The notes beneath the pieces are model-generated. The model was not told where the DNA came from, made no database searches, and was given only the letters and a program-made list of their open reading frames with translations. Below, in pieces: positions 1-12,900 of a stretch of DNA of 64,000 nucleotides (the first letter of the stretch is position 1; the number at the start of each line of letters is the position of its first letter). Source of the stretch: Lineus longissimus (taxonomy: Eukaryota > Nemertea > Pilidiophora > Heteronemertea > Lineidae); contig NC_088313.1 in assembly GCF_910592395.1 (NCBI RefSeq), positions 17,376,437 through 17,440,436 on the forward strand, in the 5' to 3' direction. The translations under genes and the position numbers were made by a program.

Positions 1-15
1 AACTTATATTTGCAG

Positions 16-3000
16 GTTACATTCGAACATAAGAAGGAGTTGGAATGTAAAGTCTGGGGAGACCCACACATTATTCCTCACGCTAAAAATCGAAAGAGTA
101 GGAGGTGAGTTAATTCTAAGTGAAAAGGTGACAAGGGTCCAATGTAAGCGCCATCCAAAGGCCTGCGATGTTTTCGATAATACTGGTCATTGCTCGGTTA
201 GATATTACCATTTTTTCCGCAGATGTCCAGGCATGCCAGGCAAACAAAGATTCTATTCCATCAACTCAAATCTTTCAATTTTAGACCCTCTCTCACAGTG
301 CAAGAGTAAGGCTGAACTTCTTCTTAAAGTCATTTCTGAAATTTGTTCTTTTACGAACATATTTTGGAATTGACATTGCGAAATCAGTAAGACCTGTATG
401 GATGCCTTGATGATAGCGATTTTAGACCCTCTCTCACAGTGCAAGAGTAAGGCTGAACTTCTTCTTAAAGTCATTCTGAAATTTGTTCTTTTACGAACAT
501 ATTTCGGAATTGACATTGCGAAATCAGTAAGACCTGTATGGATGCCTTGATGATGGCGATTGTCCCAATTTGATTTCTTGAACTCTTCGATATCAAATCT
601 TCTTAATATTGCATTATTTTATGTTTCAGAGTATACAATATCTTTAAGGCAGGATTCTTCACTTTACTCAAGTATAAGGCCTCTACCAAAATAACTGGAA
701 GAAATGTAAGATTTTTAGGGGGTCATCCCTATGTTCCCCGGTACCTACATTCCCCCAATAGATATGTATGTTCCTCGGTACCTATGTTCCCCGGTACCTA
801 TATTCCCCCAATAGATACCTATGTTCCCTGTTATCTATATTCCCGGTACCTATATGTAGGTACGGAGGAATACAGGTACCGGGGAACATAGGTATGCTCC
901 AGATTTTTAGACAGTATTCTTTTGTTACGGGTGTAAATGGGTGACCCATCAGCTTTACGATAATGTCAATAAGTGGTCACATACGAAACCATATTTGGAT
1001 AAAATAAAAGCCAACACAGTGCAACTGTGTGATAAAATTACTTCTGGTCGAATAAGAAGGGCGCCCAGATATGGCCAGTTAAGAAAGCATACTTGGGAAA
1101 TATCCCTTTCTATCTTAACGCAGTTATCACATATTCTCACCAATCGGTTATTTGCTAATGATTGTATACGATGATATCAGATATTTGATGATTAATATAT
1201 TTTCACTTTTTCTTTTCCATAGAAATCTTTAAATTTTGCCGAACTTCTATCATGTTCACCAAACTAATTCTCCAGGGGGAAGGGCAAAAGACACTTGAAT
1301 TTAACTTGTATCCTTAACTGTTGTCGCAGCACTTCATGTTTTTCAATTAATTCCAGATTGAGGCCATCTTCCAGCCCTGTACAGCAAGGGCAGTCTCGTG
1401 TATGTGTGCATTATACATCCAATGCGGCGGAGGTGTAATCAAATTTGGTGAATGTCGAAGGACAGTGGCGAAGAAAGGTCCCAAATGCACAAAAAAATCG
1501 AGAAAGGGCTTCTCGAAGCCAAACTGTGACAAAAAGCCGAAAAATAGGCCCTTCATGGAGGTGGATCGGATGTATAACGGAAATATTGATCAATGCACGG
1601 TCATCAAAATTGATGATTACCAGTATGTGGTAAGTGCTCAGACATGTTATAGTCTAGGTGATTTTAAATACTTAAAACATAACTTTAAGCACCCCAAACG
1701 TGGTAGTATTGACAAATGAAATAAAAGGACATGGGTGGTTCTTAAAGGTGAGCGAGCGAATTTTCCCTTTCCCATGTTTGATTTGTTTGTCGTCTGTTTT
1801 TCTGATAGGTTTGACAATTTTTCCAAATCTGATTCGACTCCTCTATACTTGTTGTAGAAAACGTGTTTTTTTGTCAGAGTCTTGACAGTAGGTTGCATCT
1901 AAACCGTTCAACAAAGAGTTTGCGCTGAATACAATGCATATTGTGACCTAAAACGAGGAGAGTGGAATAGCTCTTTTGCGTGGCTGACTTATTATTCTGT
2001 ATTTAGGTTTACCAACCACATGGCAGAAGGATTGATGTCCGCATGACACTGCCGAAAACTATGAGGGTTGTTAAGACTGTCATTTATGCTCTTCCAAAGG
2101 ACAATACAGAAACTGAAGGTATGATGTGCATTCATCATTGCAACCTCGTTGACAACATTTTCCTGTTTCAAGAAAGTGAATGTGAAGACCACGTTATTGG
2201 GCAAGGATAGGCGTGGAATTAAGTTGGCTGAGAGTTTCGGTTACTGAATGATGAGTCAATTCTCCTCCGAGGCCTTTCGTCAACAAAAACTCCAGATTTT
2301 TTAGTACATGTAATTTAAGTTACTTGGCTGTAACCAAGGTGTACTTATTCATGCGCATGCGTAACTGAAAGTTGCTTCATAACGAATAACTAATAATTGA
2401 TCTTGAGTGATAAAAATTAAAAGTGCCCCAACCCAGAGTTCGAGAACAGGTTCAAAGAAATATTTTCTTAAAATTTTGCCTGGCCGTCCGGCTGTATTAT
2501 CATGATTATCAGGCCTATCATCAGTTTATGAGAGTTAACACATCGCTTGGTGTCTCGATAGTGGTGCAAGATTTTGCTCTTGTAAAAATGTTTTGTGAGG
2601 GAGCTTTGAAAACGTCTCGGCTAATTTCTACTTTTATTTGATTGCAGGCGTTTGCCGCGCTACGAAGACAACTTGGAAACAATTCAGGTGAGTTATAATT
2701 ATTAACTGAGATGTTACATTAACTACATGTAGATGCAGCCTTCGGTCCATACATTCAAATCCAAAGATGGAAAAGGGTATCGATGATAGAAATTAAAAGC
2801 ATGACACAACCGTGTCCTTCCACAGTTTATCGTTACCGATGCCGAGGCCTTGAGATAAAACTAGTGCATTTCCCTGCTAAAAAAACGTCACGCAAAATGT
2901 GTGAACTTTTGTTTCCGAAATCATTTTGACCATGTTAATGAAACCTTTAGCAATCTTTTTTTCAAGTATATCCAATTGGAATTCGTTTTTGGGGTCTGAA

Positions 3001-6000
3001 AATTTGGCAAAATACAATCTTCCTCCAACCCCACCAATGTGCCTGTGCACAGCCACCGGCGAGGTGAAAACGAACTTGAAGATAAACGAGGATTGTGATG
3101 GTCCCCTGTTAAACAAGGATTGTAACTACAACAAGCAAAGTAGGTGTCCTTAACTCGTGGATTGGTGTATATTGAGCTTTCGCTGTAATCCCGCCCTAGA
3201 ACCGCTCTGGCGAGAACACTTCTCCTTCCCGTAATCGGAAATATAAAAAAAGTGTTTTGCATTTGCGACCGGGATCCAGTAGTAACGGCGGGGTTTGGAC
3301 AGTAGAGTCATTATGGTTTCACTTCAAGGAGAAACCTTAATAGGTGTTCTTCTTTGTCGTCAGCGAATGAGGCTGATTTTGAGAAAGCCTTGAATGAGCG
3401 TCACTCTCATCATACGGTCATGTACATGTGACGGCGTCGTGAGTGGAACATACGGCTATACTGCAGTGAACGAAGACGTTCTAAAAATGTCGAGACGGTG
3501 GCTTTAGAAGAGTTTGGTGCAACCTGATTTTTTCCCATAATAATAAGTTTTGGTACCGTCGAAACGATGATGTCAAGGTACTCCATGATCAAAATCTGCA
3601 CATGGCACTTGGATTATATTCCATTCTTTTTCTTCTTGAAAACAGGCCGTACGGATATAACAAAGGCGTTTTGGTCGTCGGCAAGGAGGGTGGATGATAC
3701 GCCAAATAGAAGGAAGAGAGCCGTGGCCGCTAACCCCTTCGCTATAGATCCGAATGCAGTACCAAAGGTAACATCAAGCTTCAAAACTAGATATCTCCGG
3801 ATTGAAAAATCGGATATGGTCGTTTTATGTTCGGTTGATATTAGTATCGTCAGATGTCGATAATAGCTTACATGACATTAGGCTGGCGTCTGATTACATC
3901 CGGCAGATTCTTCAGTTGAAATGTCAGGCCTACTTTCTTAAGATAAAATGATTGACATGTTGTACCAGACAATATGGCATGTTACAAAAACAAAGCTTGA
4001 CTCAAGATTCAATTTCACGCGTGCTTTTGTTACAAATGTGCATGAGTTATTCCAAACAAGGAAATGTCATATAATTGGAGTATTTCAAAGTAAGATTGTT
4101 ACAAATCAGATTTTATCATTGTTTAAAGAGTTCGTCAGGAATTATTGTAAACTATTTGTGGAAAAAACGAAGCCCTGTTTCTTGGGACAATATTTACTGC
4201 TACACCGGGTCGAAAATCCTCGCCGTTTGAAGTCCTAGCCAATATGGTGTAAAGTGTCATGCTCGTCATTTCCCTTTGTGATAAGTCAATGATTTGCTGA
4301 CTTCTCTTGTTCAGAACATCACTTGGGGGGATCCAGGTCGCAAGTTCACGGAAAAGACAGCAACTGACGCGTGTAATAAAGCGTATGACGACTACATGTC
4401 CGGGGCACTAAGGATATGTCTCGCTCATACCAAGCAGGATTTCACCAACACCCTGGATCAATGCGTGATAGATGTCAAGGTAAGTATTCCATAACCGATC
4501 AGTAAGGACAGGCTCATATTTCCTCAAGCGTTCAAGTTGAATCAACAAAACTGAAGCCTGAAAACTAAAACTCCACAAGTCTCACTTTTGATGAAATCGA
4601 GTAATGGTTGAAATTTTCAACGCCAAGGTAGTGCCTAATATGGCTAACTTAATTGTTTAGAATAAACAGGCCCTGACAAAGACTGCGCATTTGCAGTTAT
4701 TTTTATCCGATTTTACTATACATGCAGATGACCGATACTGACGCATTCTGTGAGCCAAGTGCCGGCGAGTTATGGAAAAGTTGCAACAGCATCCGATCAG
4801 CCGACACAACCTACATGAACAGCCCAAGTGGACAGGCCCTCGCCGCCAAACTGGCAACTCTTAGCTGCCCAAACAGCTGTAGTGGTAGTAGCAATGGAAA
4901 ATGTGTTGCTGGTAAATTGAAGATTTGTCTGTGAACATAGACACTCCAAATTCAAGACTCGTGTCTTACGGATTGTATTTGTGCAGTTGCTAACATTGCT
5001 AAAGGTCTTTACGCCTGGCTATTCAGTTGTGCCAAAGTAGTCCCTTATGGTACCAGTTACATATGCGTCTCGTTGATGCAGGAGTGATTTTCGTGAACAA
5101 TCAGCACTTCATGTCTACATCGTCACAGTAAGTACAAATTTTCTTTTTTCAGGTGTCTGTGAGTGTGTCATAAAATGGAAAGGCCAGGCCTGTGACGTCA
5201 GTATGAGTGACCCACCCAGCATAATATCAGTGGGTATCAATGGTGGTGTCTGTGACCCAGCCTTCGCCAACTGCACCATTGTGATGATAGGGGCCGCCAA
5301 TGTATATGCCAATCCTCTTTTGACGTGTCACTACATGGAGCAGAAGGTATGGGCAATTCTTACTTTTATAAGAATCTTACTTATTCGCAAACATGGCGAC
5401 AATATAACGCCCGCAAACTTATTTGATTTACAGAACTGATATATGTCAGTGGCTACAGTACACTCCCTGGCGAGTATGAACATGATTGTATATTTTTCTT
5501 TCATCTACAGTATAATGAGTCCGCCAGGACAGATGTAGGTACCACAGGCACTCGCCGTGGTACCTTGGTGGCTGGAAATGTCAAGTGCGAGCTACCCAAG
5601 GCTGCCCCCTATTTGGTTGCACTCAGTAATGATGGCGTGACGACCAGCTCTGCCTACAACTATCTTGTTTACAGCCCCAAGTGTGAAACATGCAACATAA
5701 CCACAGGAACATGCAAGCCCGTGGTAAGAACCTAACTTAGGTGAAAGCAACCCTTTAAAGGAATGCTCCAGCATTGTCTACTGAGATTGGCATTTTTGGA
5801 TGTTGAACCCTTATCAGTATTCCTGAACAAAAGACTGATGCAAACAGCTAGCCTTGATACGATACTAGGTCCTATCAAAGTGCTCGTTGTTTTCCAAGTA
5901 ATGATAAAAAACACAAATGGGTGCACTCAACACACTTGTGCATAGACTATAAATAGACTTAAGGCTAAATGCTTTTACCTTTAAAAATATTACTGTTCTT

Positions 6001-8827
6001 AATGCAAAAGTGTCCATTTGTGAATATTTGAGGTTTAGGAATGGATTCTGGTGGTTGGTAAGGGGAAGATTTCGTTCTGATCTCTGATCTTTAACATTTG
6101 CTATTGTTTAGCCCAAGCCGATGTGCCGCGTGAATGGCGTTTGTTACCTGGAAGGTGAGAAGCTTAAAGGGAATGACTGCTTCTACTGTAACTTAAAGGA
6201 AAGCACAACGAAACTGAGTCTCAATAAATGTAAGTTATATGTTATCATTGTAAGAGTGCTGGCCAAAAATGTTCCGGAAAGGTTAACTACGTTCTGCCAG
6301 CTTTCATGTATGTCATAGTCAGTTTCACACCAAACAGACAGTTTCACACAAAACGGACTAACTCATTGCGCTGGCACCTCAAATAAATAGGAAATTATCA
6401 ATAGCATCCCGCGAAGTTACTATTTATAGCTCACAAGGTCATTTGCATAAGATATTGATGACGTTTTAGTCACGTGACAGTCGGACATCGACACTTATTT
6501 CTACGCATTTGAGCTTATTTCAAAGTCAATTATCTTTGACCCTGCATTGTTTTTAGCATGAATGATACTATAGAGTCAGAGAGAAATGTTCAGAACAATT
6601 ATGTAGTATTTCCAACACTCGGACATGTGCCAGATTGAATCTAACTGCCCTAGTTAGAAAGCCTGAATCCATTACGAAACCGCATGTTTGTCCGACAATG
6701 GCGATATTGCCTGTAATTCAGCGATGGGGAAATAGAGGGCAGCAGCTGCAGTGACGTCATCTTCGCGGAATGCTATTGATCATCATTGGTGCACCACACG
6801 GCAATTTCTGAAAGCAAAACAAAAATTGTCTCCGCAAAATTAAGCCGCAAAATTAAGCCATTATGAGCGGCTTATTTCAATGACTAAAACATTTTTAAAG
6901 CCCACTGTTGAGGTAACGCAACCCAATTATGCTTTTGAAAATCAGTGACAGTCATATACTCATCGTTGGTGTATTTTGCTTTGTTCGCAGCTAACAGTAA
7001 GTGCGGCGGTACCCCCACCAAGATGGAAGGCCTTGATACCACCGACATCATCATCATTGCGGTGATATCTGCATGCGTTGTGGTAGGATTGGCAGTCTTC
7101 CTCATCTACAAGTTTATTGCAAAACCGTAAGTGAATGCATCAATGCAATAGTGAGGTTTCGAAAACAACTTAAAATTTGCATCATGGTTTCATGCCGATC
7201 CACCGTAGTTGTGTGCGTTAATCCATCCTTCACCGCCGATAAACTCCCGCTAATCGGCCGTCAGAAGGGCTGTTTCTTTATCGGTATACTTCCTGCATCC
7301 CCTTTCTTTCCCACGCGTCCATGTCGCAACAACACTAACATTACACGCACTCGTGTATGGCTGGCGCGAGTGGACAGAATTCAGAATTATGCCACGGCAT
7401 AAATCGAAATTGTGGTGCACCATAATTCGACCAATCAAAACCTCGGATCTCGTGAATTATGCCGCGGCATAAATAGGAATTGTGGACGGTAGTGCGATTT
7501 ATGCCGCACCATAAATAAAGCGATTGCCACTTTCTGATTGGTCTAATTATGCCGCACCAAAATTCCTATTTATGCCGTGGCATAATTCTGAATTCTGCCG
7601 CGGCATAATTCACGAGATCCGAGGTTTTGATTGGTTGAGTTATGGTGCACCACAGTTCCTATTTATGCCGTGGCATAATTCTGAATTTTGTTCACTCGCG
7701 CCAGCCATACTCGTGGTTGACACGCACTTAAAGTCATCATAACGGTTCAAGGGATGCTGACCTGACCCAAATGCACAGTGAATGTTGTAGAAGGGTAACC
7801 TGGTCCTGTGGTTGGCACTATCAATTCAGGCCGTCATCCAATTACTTTCTGTCGAGCAATTTGATTGGCCACCCGTTTATGATGGAGACTTTTGGACTGA
7901 TATTCGCCGCCGATAAGTCGGCATGCACGTTTTACGCTTTACGTTTCCATTGTCGTCTGCGATGCAGGTGTCGAATGTCGCCGCGGTTATCGTTACTGTG
8001 ACGACATACAAGCAAAACTTTGCCGTGTGCTTGTACACCTTTGCTTCAAGATAAACATGATAAATGTCTGCTTGCAGAAATGAGACTGATTTTCGAATCT
8101 GAAAACGTTTGAATAGGCCTGCCTAATCGAGATTATGCAAAACCTCGCTCTTTTCTCAATAGCATTTAACTTAACTGGAAACATTATGTTTCTTTGAAAT
8201 TGATGATACAATTTCTTGATAGGTGATATTGCTGGTTACCTAAACGTATCGGCATAAATAGCATTCCGCGAAGTTACTATTTATAGCTCACAAGGTCATT
8301 TGCATAAGATATTGATGACGTTTTAGTGACGTGACAGTCGGACATCGACACTTATTTACGTATTTGAGCTTATTTCAAAGTCAATTATCTTTGACCCTGC
8401 ATTGTTTTTAGCATGAATGATACCATAGAGTCAGAGAGAGAAATATTCAGGACCATTATGTAGTATTTCCAACACTCGGACATGTGCCAGATTGAATCTA
8501 ACTGCCCTAGTTAGAAAGCCTGAATCCATTACGAAACCGCATGTTTGTCCGACATTGCCTGTAATTCAGCGATGGGGAAATAGAGGGCAGCAGCTGCAGT
8601 GACGTCATCTTCGCGGAATGCTATTAGTTTTAATATCTGTGTACATGTATTGCATTTTCAGGAAAATGGATGCCAAGGAAAAGGAAAAGCAACTGGAGAA
8701 AGAACGAACTGAAACTGGTCGAACTGGCCAAGAACCACCACAGCCGCAGCAGCCAAGATATGCTCAGCCGCCACAAGGAAGTCAGCAAAAGTACATGGAA
8801 GAAATGCCTGCGGGAACATCGGGTTAA
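16..8827 (+). CDS. VWDE-like single-pass membrane protein, 3' part (14 exons in window, 5' end missing)
   Basis: Coding exons read as 16-104, 630-705, 1357-1629, 2007-2118, 2648-2687, 2967-3139, 3646-3767, 4315-4479, 4728-4911, 5153-5346, 5511-5723, 6112-6229, 6991-7126 and 8662-8827. All phases agree and give 686 residues, with TAA at 8825. The first three exons carry a von Willebrand D domain (CKVWGDPHI at the start, then a Cys-rich PCTARAVSCMC stretch). A dibasic RRKR furin-like site lies near residues 276-279. An EGF-like Cys cluster (CPNSC...GKCVAGVCEC) sits at about 395-425. A Cys-bearing module ending CETCNITTGTC is followed by a VWC-like piece (CRVNGVCYLEGE). The membrane segment is at about 606-627 and the short cytoplasmic tail is Lys/Glu then Gln/Pro rich. 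This order matches the C-terminal half of the family 'von Willebrand factor D and EGF domain-containing protein'. The family role, extracellular matrix or surface protein, is inferred. Earlier exons lie left of the window. Confidence 0.88.
279..560. repeat. Two-copy tandem repeat, unit about 141 bp
   Basis: The block starting TTAGACCCTCTCTCACAGTG at 281 recurs at 422 with only a few substitutions and one indel. It lies in the intron between the first two VWDE-like exons. Confidence 0.9.
725..900. repeat. Short tandem and inverted repeat of a GGTACC-centred motif
   Basis: Variants of CTATGTTCCCCGGTACC recur several times on the + strand. From about 850 the same motif appears inverted (GGTACCGGGGAACATAGG), so the block can fold back. 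It is intronic. Confidence 0.8.
6400..6777. mobile_element. MITE copy 1 with 17-bp terminal inverted repeats
   Basis: The ends are AATAGCATCCCGCGAAG and CTTCGCGGAATGCTATT, inverted repeats with one mismatch. The 378-bp interior has no ORF and closely matches the copy at 8257. It lies in the intron before the membrane-segment exon of the VWDE-like gene. Family unassigned; no clear target duplication. Confidence 0.88.
7356..7709. mobile_element. Foldback element with 6-bp target duplication
   Basis: The element starts TATGGCTGGCGCGAGTG and ends with the inverted form. Both arms contain nested palindromes ATGCCGCGGCAT and long matching stretches, so most of the 354 bp can fold into a hairpin. 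CTCGTG flanks it directly at 7350-7355 and 7710-7715. No coding capacity; intronic. Confidence 0.88.
8257..8625. mobile_element. MITE copy 2 with perfect 17-bp terminal inverted repeats
   Basis: AATAGCATTCCGCGAAG at the left end and its exact reverse complement at the right end bound 369 bp. The interior matches the copy at 6400 apart from short deletions. It ends only 36 bases before the last VWDE-like exon. Confidence 0.9.
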
Positions 8828-8873
8828 ATGATGTGGCTCTCAACCAATACTGCTGTCTGATTTGAAATTTACA

Positions 8874-8879
8874 AATAAA
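8874..8879 (+). terminator. Polyadenylation signal of the VWDE-like gene
   Basis: A canonical AATAAA lies 47 bases after the TAA stop, followed by a T/G-rich stretch. This is the expected end of the transcript. Confidence 0.7.
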
Positions 8880-9185
8880 CTGTTTTGTTGGCATTTCAGA
8901 ACAGGCTTACAATATCAAACAATATCTCGCGATTCCAAATTCAAATCAAAATGTGAGAATAATCAGATGCTAAACTTTAAGTTTTCCTTCCTGTTAAACT
9001 ATTAAGCCGAAAGAGTTTATAGTATAAAATTATAAGAAGTTATTTTGTACACTTTTGACAGTAAATTTCCTCCAAAAAAGCAGATTTTGAACTTATACCA
9101 ACTCAGGTTATGTTTCTGTACTACATACGGGTCCTGGGGAAAGTAGGCACCAGTCTTATACCATTACGGTAGTTTTAGTAACTAC

Positions 9186-9397
9186 TTAAAGCTGACATGC
9201 CATGCAAACGCCCGACCACCAAACGACCAACTGCACTTGAAACATGAAACATGTGCTCCGTTGGTGAATACAATAGCGCCACTGCGGCCTGTTGGTAGTC
9301 TATCATATCTGCTGAGGGCGTTTGAAACATGGCTGACCGATCGTTCAAAACATGGCCGATGGGCGTTAGGGTTTTTATGCATGAATGTCAGCTTTAA
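9186..9397. mobile_element. Short inverted-repeat element flanked by TTAA
   Basis: TTAAAGCTGACAT at the left is matched by ATGTCAGCTTTAA at the right, a perfect 13-bp inverted repeat 212 bp end to end. If TTAA is the target duplication, a piggyBac-type origin is possible. There is no ORF. Confidence 0.65.
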
Positions 9398-9645
9398 TGA
9401 TAACATGTGGTAGGGCCTACTATATACATGAAAAGCACCAAAAATCGGAGTTACTTTGCCCCTTCGTGGAATCTTATGTCAAGGGCAGTTAGTTACTCAG
9501 ATGTAGATGCGTATTTTTACTAGTATGTACTCTGTTTTAACTTTTATAATATCTGTTGAGATCTTCATTTCTCCGATTGTCTTCCTACTTGTCAAAGGTT
9601 AATGTGATGTGACAATGCATTACCAGTTCATGGTTTACATGTATG

Positions 9646-9850
9646 CTGGGGTAAGGCAACCCATTTCACATCGGTTATGTTGCGGCTCCCAGTTGCTACA
9701 TGTGGTGCCCCGTACGCGGTGCGTAACTTTTGGTGACCATGCATTTTGCTCGGCTGCCCCCAACCTGTGGAATAGTCTTCCAAGTACTGTAAGAACAACA
9801 GGAAACATCGGCCAATTTAAGACACTACTTAAGTGTCTACTGATCTTGTG
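9646..9850 (+). pseudogene. Non-LTR retrotransposon (LINE) relic, C-terminal end of pol
   Basis: The frame reads VVPRTRCVTFGDHAFCSAAP then LWNSLPSTVRTTGN and FKTLLKCLL, ending in TGA at 9849. This is the conserved tail after the reverse transcriptase in CR1/jockey-like elements. No reverse transcriptase core or upstream frame remains, so it is a 5'-truncated dead copy. Confidence 0.75.
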
Positions 9851-11927
9851 AATATAAAAAGCGAGTACCATATTTTATGTAGCATGCACTATACATGTAT
9901 ATCACTTAAATAATGTAGAAAATATTTAGCAGTTCCTTTCTAGAGTCCATCATCATCTGATTGAAACAGAAATCGACTTAAACTGGTTTTAAGCGAATAC
10001 CACCAAGATTCGCACGGAAAAAACTACGACCTGCACAATCATCATATAATATAGAAGTTGCACTCGACGTATTTTGTAGCACCAGGTTATTAAGATTATA
10101 TTCGATGATATTTTCATTTCTTAAGTTAAAATGACAAATTTACCATCTTCCAGAATCATGCCACTGCGTTCCAAGGCATTCTATCCCGAAAACACGGTTG
10201 CATGTTAATCCAGTAGTTTCGGATCAGTTTATATTGTTGTGACTTATCGCTTTGGTGGCGTGAATCTTGTCAACACCCTGATAATCTCTATACATGTATA
10301 TGTTCCAAGTGATACCTTCATGTAAATATCAAACATTAAGATAAATAAATATTACACCAGACGACACGAAATAGATTAAAATGTAAAGGGTAAAATCTCT
10401 ATGTATTTGGTAGACATGGAATAACGGATCTATTTCTTTTCCTCTCTTTAAGTGCCATAATTTTTTCTAGCGTTAATCAGCATCTGTCATGGGCTAGTTT
10501 GTTCAAAGCCACATAAGCTTTAAGGCATGCGTTTAGTCTTAATTGGGTCAATTGATGATACCTTTTTTTGTGATACTGAACGTATGAAAAACGTCGATTT
10601 AATTATTTTGAACAAACGGGCCCAGGTTGTTTAGACTCGATCTCGTTCTGTTATATATTTATGTATAAATCGTTGTTATATGCTATTTTGATAAATTTAT
10701 ATTTTATATTTTGTCAAAAATGTGTCTATTGTTTACACGTTTTATATTTTGAGATGCTTTCTGTAAAATTTTGTTTAAATAATTACCCCGATGTCGTCGT
10801 TGTAGTCGAATTTTAGTTTGCTTTTCGATTCTTTGGTAAAAAAGCCTTGCATATTATATATCCTTCCGGCAAGTCAAGTCACTTCACCTTGCTTCGAGTC
10901 ATTATAGTCCCGTTAAAGACAATGAGAACACATCATAACTAATAAATCGCTGTTGTTTCTAGCGTTTCTCAACCATTGACGGAAAACTGAAAGTCCCCTA
11001 AATATGGCACCGGTGTAGCAGCATGTGATGCGGCCGGATATAGGATCCCCCTAATCCTCGGGTCGATCGTATAGGCGTGGGCATCAAAATAGACAGCAGT
11101 GGGATATTTCATTCAATCACCAGGATTTATCTGAATAGGGGAACGTAGGAAGGCCTCTATCTGCTTTAGCGTTCCCCAATCAATGATGGCAACAGAGTAA
11201 AGAAGCGTCCCTTCCTTTTTTATTTGGACACCCTATTTATTTACTCGGCCTGGTTTTCTGGGATATGGCGTCTGATAAGAGAAACTAAAGTAAAAGGTTC
11301 TTCGCGCCACGCGCTCTCATTTCCCGATTTCATTGAAATACATGTAGTGTTGATGGGAAAGAGCATCTATCGGGTGGTGTGATGAGACGAGAGGCGCCTA
11401 GAGCGTGCGGGCAGTGGAATTTTTTTCCCCGAACCTTTCGTGCAACACAGTGTACATTGATAAAACTTTCAACCAATCAGATGGAAGCAAATATGTGACG
11501 TCAAAATCCCGCGTGCGGGCACGTGCCCGCTAGATGAAGGCCTTTAACGTGTGGCGTGTTGCATTTGCGGTATTCCCTGGGGCTTATTGCGTGGGTTTGA
11601 GCGAGATAAGGGGGGGGGGTCTATTCGCCACGCGCGGGTCACGCTCTGTCCTCCGAAAAAACACCCCCTATCACGCTTTTTGGTTCAAGGATGCTCTACA
11701 GATGTCATGGGGAGTGACCCCGCGGGAATAATAGAAGGGGAGCTTGAATGGAGAAGGCGAGGCCCCGGTCCGCACCACGACCTCGAAAATGTCATAAAAA
11801 GGATAATAGTGTATAACCATGCACATGACATGACCATGTCTAGCTCGGGCAGATCACAACAGGGAATAACGTTTCTCACTAAGGCTTATAAAATTAGATT
11901 CTAAAACATAAAATAGCGGTAGCCGGT

Positions 11928-12900
11928 GTCCCAATGGAGACGTTGTCACATCGTCGCTTTTCGCACCAGATAGGCCTACTGCACCACATGTCAGTGACGA
12001 GAAGTGCCCCGGTGGAGGCATTGCCCATGGTCACTCTTCTCTAGTGAAGGATCGGTTTTCTCACCAGATACAACATGTCATTGATCACTGATTGATGCCC
12101 AAGTATAGACACTCTGCCAACCTCGTTTTTCTTTCCTCATTCATGTCTTAGAAAGCTCTCCGGACCCCTGTGGAGTCATTGTCTCATTGCCTCTTTCTCA
12201 GTTAGATATGTCCCAGTTTAGAGGGTGCAAAGGCTACAGGGCCTAAATGCGTGTGATTGTCTCCTGGAGTGTCTCTGCCGGGGTCTGCGGCATATCGATA
12301 CACTCTCTTTAGCCTTTGCTACCTTCCGGCTCGCGACAGTATCGGCCTCAAGCGCCAAGCATAGCAAAGACTAATACTACCAGCTTGTTTACAGCCCGCT
12401 TTGGGTCAAAGGCAAGACACTTTATCAGCCTTCATGGACAGTACAGCCAAAAGGCCCACACAGGAACAGCGAAGACTAATATTACCAAAGTGTTTACAGC
12501 CGGCAGTTTCATCACAGGGAGGATACCGGGGATGTGCCGGTAAGAAGTGGTTGGTGGGTGGCGCATTGTAATAATGGTCGAGGTAGAGACGCTGTCGCAT
12601 CCTCGCTTTTCTCACCTGCACATGATGTCAGTCATAGGTGTCCCACTGAAGACAATGTCACATCCTCGCTTTTCCCAACCGTTACACCAAGGTTTCAAAT
12701 AGAGACATAGTCACATCGTTGCTTTATAAAGTAAGTGAGAGGTGTTCTTCTTATACCAGATGTTACACGGTTGTGAGGGGGTCACCCAGTTCAGATACTT
12801 TCATGCACATCATCACTTTTCTCACTAGTTTCAGCATGTGAGTGAGAGGCGAGTCTGGAGACATTGTCACATCGTCACTATCAAACCAGTTATGAGATGT
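11928..12900. repeat. Degenerate dispersed repeat (GAGACATTGTCACATCGTCGC-like)
   Basis: At least five imperfect copies of a roughly 35-bp motif, GGAGAC-TTGTCACATCGTCG-CTTTTCTCACCAG, occur near 11936, 12580, 12648, 12702 and 12860. Spacing is irregular and no ORF persists across them. Confidence 0.6.

Noticed and set aside
2423-2641. Open frames in introns of the VWDE-like gene (also 3567-3863 left part, 5763-5945, 7073-7402)
   Set aside because: They cross splice sites or lie wholly in introns, without domains.
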